From Anaerolineae bacterium (GTDB taxonomy: Bacteria > Chloroflexota > Anaerolineae > UBA1429), in the NCBI GenBank assembly GCA_016928125.1, contig JAFGLK010000010.1:1-14810 (forward strand): a stretch of DNA of 14,810 nt, read 5' to 3'. Position 1 is the stretch's first letter. Every line of letters starts with the position of its first letter. Of the stretch, positions 9,114 to 14,810 are shown piece after piece. A program made the position numbers and the translations under genes. Below the pieces are notes generated by a model that was not told the origin of the DNA, did not search any database, and worked only from the letters and a program-made list of their open reading frames with translations.

Positions 9114-9354
9114 TCCGGCTCGCTCGACAGGCGGATCGTTTTGAGTAAGATAGCAGAATACTAGGAATCTGCTGATGGCGGGGCTCCTTTGGGCCCGGCC
9201 ACCAGATGATCGGGATTGCGGCATCGGGGCCGACGGGTCGTCTCAAGCGCAGCCACCTCTTGGCGCAACGACTCTGTCGGCCTCGTTTGCAGTACCTCGG
9301 CGCGGCTGCCCTGCGTGGTCGCGATGGGATGAGCAACAAATGAAGGAGGCCATC
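9114..9354 (+). promoter_or_regulatory. Structured 241-nt leader between leuA and leuC
   Basis: This is the longest gap between structural genes. A strong imperfect hairpin covers about 9167-9207: ATCTG (9167-9171) with CAGAT (9203-9207), TGGC (9176-9179) with GCCA (9198-9201), and GGGCTC (9181-9186) with GGGCCC (9191-9196) around CTTT. The leuC Shine-Dalgarno region (GAGGCC, 9346-9351) is exactly complementary to GGCCTC (9279-9284), with a few more pairs beyond a mismatch, so the ribosome site could be masked. ACCTCTT (9255-9261) is a second, weaker partner. No U-run terminator is seen. A TTGAGT/TAGGAA promoter-like pair (9141/9162) is too weak to call. A translational control leader is an inference only. 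Confidence 0.4.
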
Positions 9355-10644
9355 TTGAGCAAGAGCGCTGCTGCGAGCATGACCATGGCCCAAAAGATTC
9401 TCGGCGCCCATGCGGGCCGCGACAGCGTGGCTGTGGGCGAACTGATTGACGTCCAAGTGGACATGGTCCTGGCCAATGATATCACCGCGCCCATTTCGAT
9501 CCAGGAGTTCGAACGCCTGGGCGTCGACCGGGTGTTCGACGTCGAGCGTGTGGCTCTGGTTCCGGATCACTTTGCGCCCAACAAGGACATCAAGTCGGCC
9601 GAGCAGTGCAAGCTGCTGCGCGAGTTCGCCCGCCAGTACGGGATCGTCAACTACTGGGAAGTCGGGCGCATGGGCATCGAGCACGCCCTGCTTCCCGAGT
9701 TGGGGCTGGTGCTGCCCGGCGATGTGGTAGTCGGCGCCGACTCACACACCTGTACATATGGCGCCGTCGGCGCCTTTGCGACCGGTATGGGCTCCACCGA
9801 CATCGCCGTGGCCATGGCCACGGGCAGCATCTGGATGCGCGTGCCCGAGTCGATGAAACTGGTGTACACTGGCGAGCTACAGCCCTGGGTGAGCGGCAAG
9901 GACCTGATCCTCTACACCATCGGGCTGATCGGGGTCGACGGCGCGCGCTACCGCGCCATGGAGTTCACCGGCCCGAGCATCACAAGCCTGCCCATGGATG
10001 GTCGCCTCACGATGGCGAACATGGCCATCGAGGCGGGGGCCAAGGCTGGGCTTTTCCCGGTGGACGAGACCACGCTGGCCTATGTCTCAGAGCGGGCCCA
10101 GCGCGCCTACACGGTCTACGCCTCCGATCCCGAGGCCGAGTATGTCGAGGTCATAGAGATCGACGCCTCGCAGATCGAGCCTCAGGTTGCCTTTCCCCAC
10201 TTGCCCAGCAATGCCAGGGGCTTGAGTCAGATCGCTCAGGCTGAACCCATCGAAATAGATCAGGTGGTGATAGGATCCTGCACCAATGGCCGTTGGGACG
10301 ATCTCGTGCAAGCGGCTGGGATTCTGCGTGGGCGTCAGGTGCACGAACGGCTGCGCTGCATCGTCATCCCGGGCACCCAGCAGATCTACCTGCGGGCGGT
10401 CAAGGAGGGGCTCGCGGCGGCCTTTGTGGAGGCCGGCGCAGTGTTCAGCACACCCACTTGCGGGCCTTGCCTTGGGGGATACATGGGCATCCTGGCGGCG
10501 GGTGAGCGGTGTGTGTCGACCACCAACCGCAACTTTGTGGGACGTATGGGGCATGTCGAGAGCGAGGTCTACCTGGCCAGCCCGGCCGTTGCGGCCGCCA
10601 GCGCCGTGCTGGGATACATCGGTGGGCCAGACCAGCTTGACTGA
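9355..10644 (+). CDS. leuC: 3-Isopropylmalate dehydratase large subunit
   Basis: With LeuD it isomerises 2-isopropylmalate to 3-isopropylmalate; in a CimA pathway it also turns citramalate into 3-methylmalate. It is an aconitase-family [4Fe-4S] enzyme. The three cluster cysteines are visible: Cys309 in GSCTNGR, and Cys369 and Cys372 in [20 protein letters not shown] and the C-terminal [12 protein letters not shown] are further family motifs. About 429 residues fits the short HacA/archaeal-type LeuC rather than the ~466-residue E. coli form. I choose TTG 9355 because AAGGAGG (9343-9349) sits 5 nt upstream and the product begins just before [11 protein letters not shown]. In-frame ATG 9340 overlaps that site and lacks its own. 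In-frame ATG 9175 has a passable AGGAA but would add 60 residues of non-family sequence. leuD is not adjacent: a threonine synthase gene intervenes. Confidence 0.95.
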   Translation: MSKSAAASMTMAQKILGAHAGRDSVAVGELIDVQVDMVLANDITAPISIQEFERLGVDRVFDVERVALVPDHFAPNKDIKSAEQCKLLREFARQYGIVNYWEVGRMGIEHALLPELGLVLPGDVVVGADSHTCTYGAVGAFATGMGSTDIAVAMATGSIWMRVPESMKLVYTGELQPWVSGKDLILYTIGLIGVDGARYRAMEFTGPSITSLPMDGRLTMANMAIEAGAKAGLFPVDETTLAYVSERAQRAYTVYASDPEAEYVEVIEIDASQIEPQVAFPHLPSNARGLSQIAQAEPIEIDQVVIGSCTNGRWDDLVQAAGILRGRQVHERLRCIVIPGTQQIYLRAVKEGLAAAFVEAGAVFSTPTCGPCLGGYMGILAAGERCVSTTNRNFVGRMGHVESEVYLASPAVAAASAVLGYIGGPDQLD

Positions 10645-10682
10645 GCCCACTTGCGATTTGCTGTGCGATCGTGGCAGAGTGT

Positions 10683-10688
10683 GGAGGA
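10683..10688 (+). promoter_or_regulatory. Ribosome binding site that sets the threonine synthase start
   Basis: GGAGGA at 10683-10688 precedes GTG 10693 by 4-5 nt. It lies inside the longer frame that begins at TTG 10651, which itself has no Shine-Dalgarno sequence and is only 6 nt after the leuC stop. This placement is why the GTG was preferred. Spacing is on the short side, so the call is moderate. Confidence 0.55.
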
Positions 10689-10692
10689 TCCG

Positions 10693-12048
10693 GTGAAGCG
10701 AGGCGCTGAGCACTGCTGGTTCGAGTGTGTGCGGGGCTGTGCGGGGCGGTATTCCATTTTCGACATCCTCTATCACTGCCCCACGTGTGGTGGGCTGCTG
10801 GAGGTGCGCCACGACACGGACGTGCTGGCGCGCCGCAGCGCGGACGAATGGAAGCGCCTCTTTGACCAACGCACCCGAACCAACGAGTGGCCCTATGGGA
10901 GTGGCGTGTGGGGCAAGAAAGAGTGGATCTGCCCCGACCTGGATGACGAGAATGTCGTCTCGATGTACGAGGGACACACCAACCTGTTCTGGGCCCAACG
11001 TCTGGGACAGCAACTCGGGATCGAGGATCTGTGGGTCAAGCTGTGCGGAAACAGCCACACCGGTTCTTTCAAGGACCTGGGCATGACCGTGCTCGTCAGC
11101 GTCGTCAAGCAGATCATCGCCAATGGGACACCGGTGCAGGCGGCGGCCTGCGCCTCCACCGGCGATACGTCGGCGGCGCTGGCGGCCTATTGCGCTGCCG
11201 CGGGCATTCCGTCCATTGTCTTTCTGCCGCGCAAAAAGGTCTCCGCGGCCCAGCTGATTCAGCCCATCGCCAATGGCGCCTTGGTGCTGGCCCTGGACAC
11301 CGACTTTGACGGTTGCATGTCGATCGTCAAAAAGGTGACCGAGGATAACTCGATCTATCTGGCGAATTCCATGAACTCGCTGCGTGTGGAGGGCCAAAAG
11401 AGCACCGGCATCGAGATCGTGCAGCAGTTCGACTGGGAGGTTCCCGATTGGATCGTCATCCCGGTCGGGAATCTGGGCAACATCAGCGCCCTGGGCAAGG
11501 GGCTTTTGCTGATGAAGACCCTGGGCTTGATCGACAGACTGCCCCGGCTGGCCGCCGCCCAAGCCGAGAACGCCAACCCGTTCTACCTGAGCTATCTCAC
11601 CGGCTTTCAGACGTTCAGGCCCGTCACGGCCAAGAGGACCCTGGCGAGCGCTATCCAGATCGGAAACCCCGTTAGCTATGAGAAGGCCGTCAAGATCATG
11701 CGCCAGTTCGAGGGAGTGGTAGATCAGGTGAGCGAGGATGAACTGGCGGATGCGTCCGCGCGCGCCGATCTGACCGGGATGTACTGCTGTCCCCATACTG
11801 GTGTGGCGCTGGCCATGTTGTTCAAGATGATCGACGCGGGGCTTGTCCGCTCTGACGATCGCGTGGTAGTCATCTCGACGGCGCACGGGCTCAAGTTCAC
11901 TGACTTTAAGACGCAGTATCATATGAGCTCCCTGGAGGGTGTAGAGGCGCGCAGACGCAATCCGCCTGTGGAGCTGCCCCCGGATATTGGCGTGGTCAAA
12001 GAGGCAATTCAGCGTGAGCTGGCCAGCCGAGCTCACGCTCTGGCCTGA
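10693..12048 (+). CDS. thrC: Threonine synthase, PLP-dependent
   Basis: Converts O-phosphohomoserine to threonine with pyridoxal phosphate. The 451-residue protein (from GTG 10693) begins with a cysteine-rich segment (Cys8, 12, 16, 29, 32; CPTCGG at 29-34) like the zinc-ribbon-type start of many threonine synthases. The fold-type II core follows: [11 protein letters not shown], then [14 protein letters not shown] with PLP lysine Lys127, [20 protein letters not shown], and the phosphate-binding [15 protein letters not shown]. The style closely recalls cyanobacterial and Chloroflexi ThrC. Threonine dehydratase (IlvA) was considered because of the BCAA setting, but SFKD, the Cys-rich N-terminus and FDGCMSIV favour ThrC. 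Its position between leuC and leuD splits the two subunits of one enzyme. A longer form from TTG 10651 (465 residues) is possible. Confidence 0.92.
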   Translation: MKRGAEHCWFECVRGCAGRYSIFDILYHCPTCGGLLEVRHDTDVLARRSADEWKRLFDQRTRTNEWPYGSGVWGKKEWICPDLDDENVVSMYEGHTNLFWAQRLGQQLGIEDLWVKLCGNSHTGSFKDLGMTVLVSVVKQIIANGTPVQAAACASTGDTSAALAAYCAAAGIPSIVFLPRKKVSAAQLIQPIANGALVLALDTDFDGCMSIVKKVTEDNSIYLANSMNSLRVEGQKSTGIEIVQQFDWEVPDWIVIPVGNLGNISALGKGLLLMKTLGLIDRLPRLAAAQAENANPFYLSYLTGFQTFRPVTAKRTLASAIQIGNPVSYEKAVKIMRQFEGVVDQVSEDELADASARADLTGMYCCPHTGVALAMLFKMIDAGLVRSDDRVVVISTAHGLKFTDFKTQYHMSSLEGVEARRRNPPVELPPDIGVVKEAIQRELASRAHALA

Positions 12049-12051
12049 CTT

Positions 12052-12077
12052 GTCTGTACAGACGGCACGGGTCCGTC
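12052..12077 (+). repeat. Palindromes in the thrC-leuD gap
   Basis: A perfect 12-nt palindrome GTCTGTACAGAC (12052-12063) lies 3 nt after the threonine synthase stop. It overlaps a second inverted repeat, GACGG (12061-12065) with CCGTC (12073-12077) around a 7-nt loop. The first could be an operator or a small hairpin; no U-run or promoter is near. Function unknown. Confidence 0.4.
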
Positions 12078-12116
12078 CACAGTAGGATGTATCCGATCAC
12101 AGGAAGGAGACGACTC

Positions 12117-12653
12117 GTGAGCACTCATGGTCAAGGGCGCGCACGTGGACGTGTTTGGAAGTATGGAGACAATGTCGACACCGATGCGATCATCCCGGCC
12201 CGCTATCTGAACATGTCGGCCGAGGCGGACTTGGCGGCGCATTGCATGGAGGACATCGACCCAGACTTTGTCAAAGAGGTCCGCCCAGGCGACATGATCG
12301 TGGCGGGCAAGAACTTTGGTTGCGGGTCATCCCGAGAGCACGCGCCCGTTGCGATCAAAGGGAGTGGCATCGCCTGCGTGGTGGCTGAGACGTTCGCGCG
12401 CATCTTTTTCCGCAACGCCATCAACATCGGTTTGCCGATTCTCGAGTGCCCCGAGGCGGCCCAGGCCACGAAGGCTGGGCAGACGCTGGAGGTCGACCTG
12501 GGAGAGGGCATCGTGCGGAACCTGGATACAGGCCAGGTATTTCAGGCCACTCGCTATCCGCCCTTTATGCTCGAGCTCATCGAGGCGGGTGGACTGATCG
12601 AGTATACGCGCCGCAAACTGGCGCGCGAGGCGGCCCAAGAGGAGGCTTCCTGA
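12117..12653 (+). CDS. leuD: 3-Isopropylmalate dehydratase small subunit
   Basis: Swivelling-domain partner of LeuC that completes the active site for isomerising 2-isopropylmalate and, with CimA, citramalate. The 178-residue protein is close to the short LeuD2/HacB size. [16 protein letters not shown] (16-31) and [18 protein letters not shown] (64-81) are the substrate-loop and serine/arginine signatures. GTG 12117 is chosen because AAGGAG (12104-12109) lies 7 nt upstream; the longer frame from ATG 12087 reads straight through that site and adds ten arginine-rich residues. The stop TGA 12651-12653 directly abuts the pheA ATG, indicating coupling. Confidence 0.95.
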   Translation: MSTHGQGRARGRVWKYGDNVDTDAIIPARYLNMSAEADLAAHCMEDIDPDFVKEVRPGDMIVAGKNFGCGSSREHAPVAIKGSGIACVVAETFARIFFRNAINIGLPILECPEAAQATKAGQTLEVDLGEGIVRNLDTGQVFQATRYPPFMLELIEAGGLIEYTRRKLAREAAQEEAS

Positions 12654-13562
12654 ATGGCCATCGAGCCTGACGTCTCCTGGCTGGCCTCAGTGCAGCGCGT
12701 GGCCTTTCAGGGAGAGCGTGGCGCCTACAGCGAGGCTGCGGCCCTGGCTCTTCTGGGTGATGAGGGCCGTAAGCCAATGGAGCTCTTGCCGCAGCGGACC
12801 TTTGACGCCGTGTTTGCGGCCGTGGAGAGCGGTCAGGCCGATGTGGGTGTGGTGCCGATGGAGAACTCGCTGGCTGGCAGCATTCACCGCAACTATGATC
12901 TGCTGCTTGAGCATCCGCTCTATATCGTGGCTGAGCACAATCTGCGCGTCTCCCACTGCCTGATCGGGCACCCAGGAGTGACCCTCGACGACATCCGTCG
13001 GGTCTATTCCCATCCACAGGCCTTGGCCCAATGTGAGCGCTCGCTGGAGCAGCTCCCTCTAGATGAGGTGATCGCCGCGCATGACACCGCGGGCAGCGTC
13101 AAACTCATCAAGGACGAGGGCTGGCGCGATGCGGCGGCCATTGCCGGCGAACATGCGGCCAAGCTGTACGGGATGCAGATTCTGCTGCGCGAATTCGAGG
13201 ACGAAAAGGCCAACTATACGCGCTTTATCGCCATCGCGCGTGAGCCGATCCAGCCGGAACGGCAGCCAGGCTGGCGTGGAGAGGCCAAGACCTCGCTAGC
13301 CTTTGCGGGCAAGAACGAGCCGGGCCTGCTCTTCCGCTGCATGAGCGCCTTTGCGCTACGCAACATCGATCTTACCAAGATCGAATCGCGACCCCTACGC
13401 GGGGTGCCGTGGGAGTATATCTTTTACCTCGACTTTGCGGGAAGCGTCTCCGAGGAGCGTTGCCAGCGAGCCCTCGATCATCTGCGAGAGATGGCGAGCT
13501 TTGTGCGTGTTTTTGGTTCGTATGTGCGAGCGCGCACCGCCTCGGTCGAGAGCGAGGAGTGA
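12654..13562 (+). CDS. pheA: Prephenate dehydratase
   Basis: Converts prephenate to phenylpyruvate, the last step before transamination to phenylalanine; soluble. The 302-residue protein is a stand-alone dehydratase with no chorismate mutase domain. FQGERGAYSE (18-27) starts the catalytic domain, VPMENSLAGSI (67-77) and NYTRF (187-191, with the essential Thr-Arg-Phe) complete it. A C-terminal ACT domain (about 213-290) carries the ESRP motif (244-247) that binds phenylalanine for feedback inhibition. The ATG abuts the leuD stop and is served by GGAGG (12641-12645) inside the end of leuD. An aromatic gene in a BCAA operon is unusual; it may link synthesis of hydrophobic amino acids. Confidence 0.95.
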   Translation: MAIEPDVSWLASVQRVAFQGERGAYSEAAALALLGDEGRKPMELLPQRTFDAVFAAVESGQADVGVVPMENSLAGSIHRNYDLLLEHPLYIVAEHNLRVSHCLIGHPGVTLDDIRRVYSHPQALAQCERSLEQLPLDEVIAAHDTAGSVKLIKDEGWRDAAAIAGEHAAKLYGMQILLREFEDEKANYTRFIAIAREPIQPERQPGWRGEAKTSLAFAGKNEPGLLFRCMSAFALRNIDLTKIESRPLRGVPWEYIFYLDFAGSVSEERCQRALDHLREMASFVRVFGSYVRARTASVESEE

Positions 13563-13680
13563 ATGCGTGCGGCCAGGCTGCAGCACCAGAGACCCGGTGC
13601 ACGATATCGTGGGCGTCTGATTCGAGGCAGGCGCGGCTCGCGATAGCCACAGGCACCCTATTGCAGACAGGAGAGATCGC
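13563..13680 (+). other. pheA-leuB gap with a 12-nt palindrome
   Basis: The 118-nt gap contains a perfect palindrome CACGATATCGTG (13600-13611). A competing short hairpin pairs GCACC (13583-13587) with GGTGC (13596-13600). There is no U-run or recognisable promoter. A 27-residue frame opening at ATG 13563 directly after the pheA stop is very Arg-rich, resembles nothing known, and is not called as a gene. Confidence 0.35.
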
Positions 13681-14745
13681 ATGCCCTTCAAGATCGCCGT
13701 ATTGCCCGGAGATGGAATCGGTCCCGACGTCACCGCCGAGGCGCTCAAGGCGTTGCGAGCCGTGGCGCGCGTGTGGGGCCACGAGTTCGTGTTCGAAGAG
13801 GGTCTCATCGGAGGCATCGCCATCGATGAGACGGGCCAGCCGCTCCCAGAGGCTACCCTGGATCTGTGTCAGTCCTGTGACGCCGTGCTCCTCGGCGCGG
13901 TGGGCGGCCCCAAATGGGACGATCCCACGGCCGCGGTCCGTCCCGAGCAGGGCCTGCTGGGCTTGCGCAAGAGCTTGCAGCTCTTCGCCAATCTGCGGCC
14001 GGTCAAACTGAGCCCCGCTCTGCTGCACACATCCACCATCAAGCCCGAAGTCCTGCAGGGCACGGATCTGCTCGTAGTGCGCGAACTCACTGGCGGCATC
14101 TATTTCGGCGAACGTGGCCGCCGAGAGAACGGCACAGTAGCCTATGACACCATGACCTATTCAGTGGCCGAGATCGAGCGTGTGTTGCGGCGGGCCTTCG
14201 AACTGGCGCGTGGGCGGCGCAAGCAGGTCACCTCTGTAGACAAGGCCAACGTGCTCGAGTCCTCACGCCTGTGGCGCGAGACGGCCATGCGCGTGGCCCA
14301 AGAGTACCCCGATGTGGCCTATGACAACCTGCTGGTGGATGCCTGCGCCATGTATCTCATTCGGCGCCCCACGAGTTTCGATGTCATCGTGACCGGCAAC
14401 ATGTTCGGCGACATCCTCACCGACGAGGCCTCTACGCTGGCCGGCTCCATGGGCATGTTGCCCTCGGCGGCGCTGGCGCAGGGGACCTTGGGATTGTATG
14501 AGCCGATCCATGGCTCTGCCCCGAGCCATGCGGGTAAGGATGATGTCAACCCGATTGCCGCGATTCTCAGCGGCGCCATGCTCTTGCGCTACTCCCTCGG
14601 CCTGGAAGAGGAGGCGCAAGCGATCGAGGGGGCGATCGAACGCGCCTTGGCTCAGGGCTATCGGACCTACGATATCGCCACACCAGACCAGGATGTGATT
14701 GGCACGCGCGCCATGGGCGATGCCATCGCTTCGAATATCGGGTAG
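13681..14745 (+). CDS. leuB: 3-Isopropylmalate dehydrogenase
   Basis: Oxidatively decarboxylates 3-isopropylmalate to 2-oxoisocaproate with NAD+; with CimA it would also make 2-oxobutanoate from 3-methylmalate. The 354-residue protein has family length. PGDGIGPDV (9-17), [11 protein letters not shown] (87-97; the hydrophobic substrate-specificity helix of IPMDH), [11 protein letters not shown] (134-144), Lys188, Asp220, Asp244 and Asp248 ([11 protein letters not shown]) and [14 protein letters not shown] (278-291) are all in place. The LLGLRK helix separates it from isocitrate dehydrogenase. ATG 13681 has AGGAG (13669-13673) 7 nt upstream. As the last complete gene it supplies the third step for both the Leu and citramalate routes. 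Confidence 0.97.
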   Translation: MPFKIAVLPGDGIGPDVTAEALKALRAVARVWGHEFVFEEGLIGGIAIDETGQPLPEATLDLCQSCDAVLLGAVGGPKWDDPTAAVRPEQGLLGLRKSLQLFANLRPVKLSPALLHTSTIKPEVLQGTDLLVVRELTGGIYFGERGRRENGTVAYDTMTYSVAEIERVLRRAFELARGRRKQVTSVDKANVLESSRLWRETAMRVAQEYPDVAYDNLLVDACAMYLIRRPTSFDVIVTGNMFGDILTDEASTLAGSMGMLPSAALAQGTLGLYEPIHGSAPSHAGKDDVNPIAAILSGAMLLRYSLGLEEEAQAIEGAIERALAQGYRTYDIATPDQDVIGTRAMGDAIASNIG

Positions 14746-14796
14746 GCGTACAGGGCTGCAAGAGGACATCACGTTGTTGAGGAGAGGAGCGGTACC

Positions 14797-14810
14797 ATGC
14801 CGATGAACAA
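14797..14810 (+). CDS. Start of a further gene, cut by the window edge
   Basis: ATG 14797 is preceded by a strong GGAGAGGAG Shine-Dalgarno run (14781-14789) with 7 nt spacing, 51 nt after leuB. Only M-P-M-N and part of a fifth codon are visible, so the product cannot be identified. A transaminase, another biosynthetic enzyme or an unrelated gene are all possible. Confidence 0.6.

Noticed and set aside
9141..9340. T-box riboswitch before leuC
   Set aside because: I looked for the conserved AGGGUGGNACCGCG element. Only a poor resemblance (GCGTGGTCGCG near 9313) is present, without a convincing specifier stem or terminator.
10087..12036. 649-codon minus-strand frame opposite leuC and threonine synthase
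   Set aside because: It is long only because of GC-rich codon bias on the opposite strand. It spans two real genes and has no recognisable domain.
10693..12048. Threonine dehydratase (ilvA) in place of threonine synthase
   Set aside because: The SFKD lysine motif, the Cys-rich N-terminus and the VGNLGN context are those of threonine synthase, and no IlvA regulatory C-terminal domain is present.
13563..13646. 27-residue ORF directly after pheA
   Set aside because: Arg-rich, no family, no dedicated ribosome site beyond its position after the stop; it overlaps palindromic non-coding sequence.

Overview
This window is almost entirely one long, same-strand biosynthetic gene cluster for branched-chain amino acids (BCAA). 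Every recognisable gene is on the + strand. The order is ilv leader peptide, ilvD, ilvB, ilvN, ilvC, cimA, leuA, leuC, threonine synthase, leuD, pheA, leuB, then the first codons of one more gene cut by the window edge. The DNA is GC-rich and shows no mobile elements, rRNA, tRNA or CRISPR. Short gaps, one 11-nt overlap (ilvB/ilvN) and one directly abutting pair (leuD/pheA) fit an operon. A bacterium of the Chloroflexota is my best guess, from the high GC, the cyanobacterial/Chloroflexi-like threonine synthase, the short HacA-type LeuC/LeuD pair and a long CimA; this is an inference from protein style and not a proven assignment.

Region 1-425 is the control region. It holds a near-consensus sigma70-type promoter (about 137-165), then a 32-codon leader ORF (198-296) in which half of the codons are Ile, Leu or Val, then an intrinsic terminator with a 13-bp perfect stem (326-357). 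Two copies of an AACCGG-containing segment (215-224 inside the leader ORF, 336-345 in the terminator) compete for a single complementary segment (272-284). This is the architecture of a ribosome-mediated transcription attenuator: 1:2 protector, 2:3 antiterminator, 3:4 terminator. It is the most notable finding here.

Region 426-5624 encodes the shared Ile/Val enzymes: dihydroxy-acid dehydratase (IlvD), acetolactate synthase large and small subunits (IlvB, IlvN) and ketol-acid reductoisomerase (IlvC). Region 5766-9113 encodes two paralogous acyl-transfer enzymes, citramalate synthase (CimA) and 2-isopropylmalate synthase (LeuA). Region 9355-14745 encodes isopropylmalate isomerase (LeuC, LeuD) and 3-isopropylmalate dehydrogenase (LeuB), with threonine synthase inserted between leuC and leuD and prephenate dehydratase (pheA) between leuD and leuB.

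Together the genes would convert pyruvate to the 2-oxo acids of Val, Leu and Ile. CimA plus LeuCD plus LeuB make 2-oxobutanoate from pyruvate and acetyl-CoA without threonine deaminase, and IlvBN/IlvC/IlvD finish Ile and Val. No ilvA and no transaminase (ilvE) is visible. Several gaps (ilvN-ilvC, ilvC-cimA, leuA-leuC, thrC-leuD, pheA-leuB) contain strong inverted repeats that could tune expression within the operon. At least four genes use non-ATG starts (ilvD GTG, leuC TTG, threonine synthase GTG, leuD GTG), chosen from Shine-Dalgarno placement.
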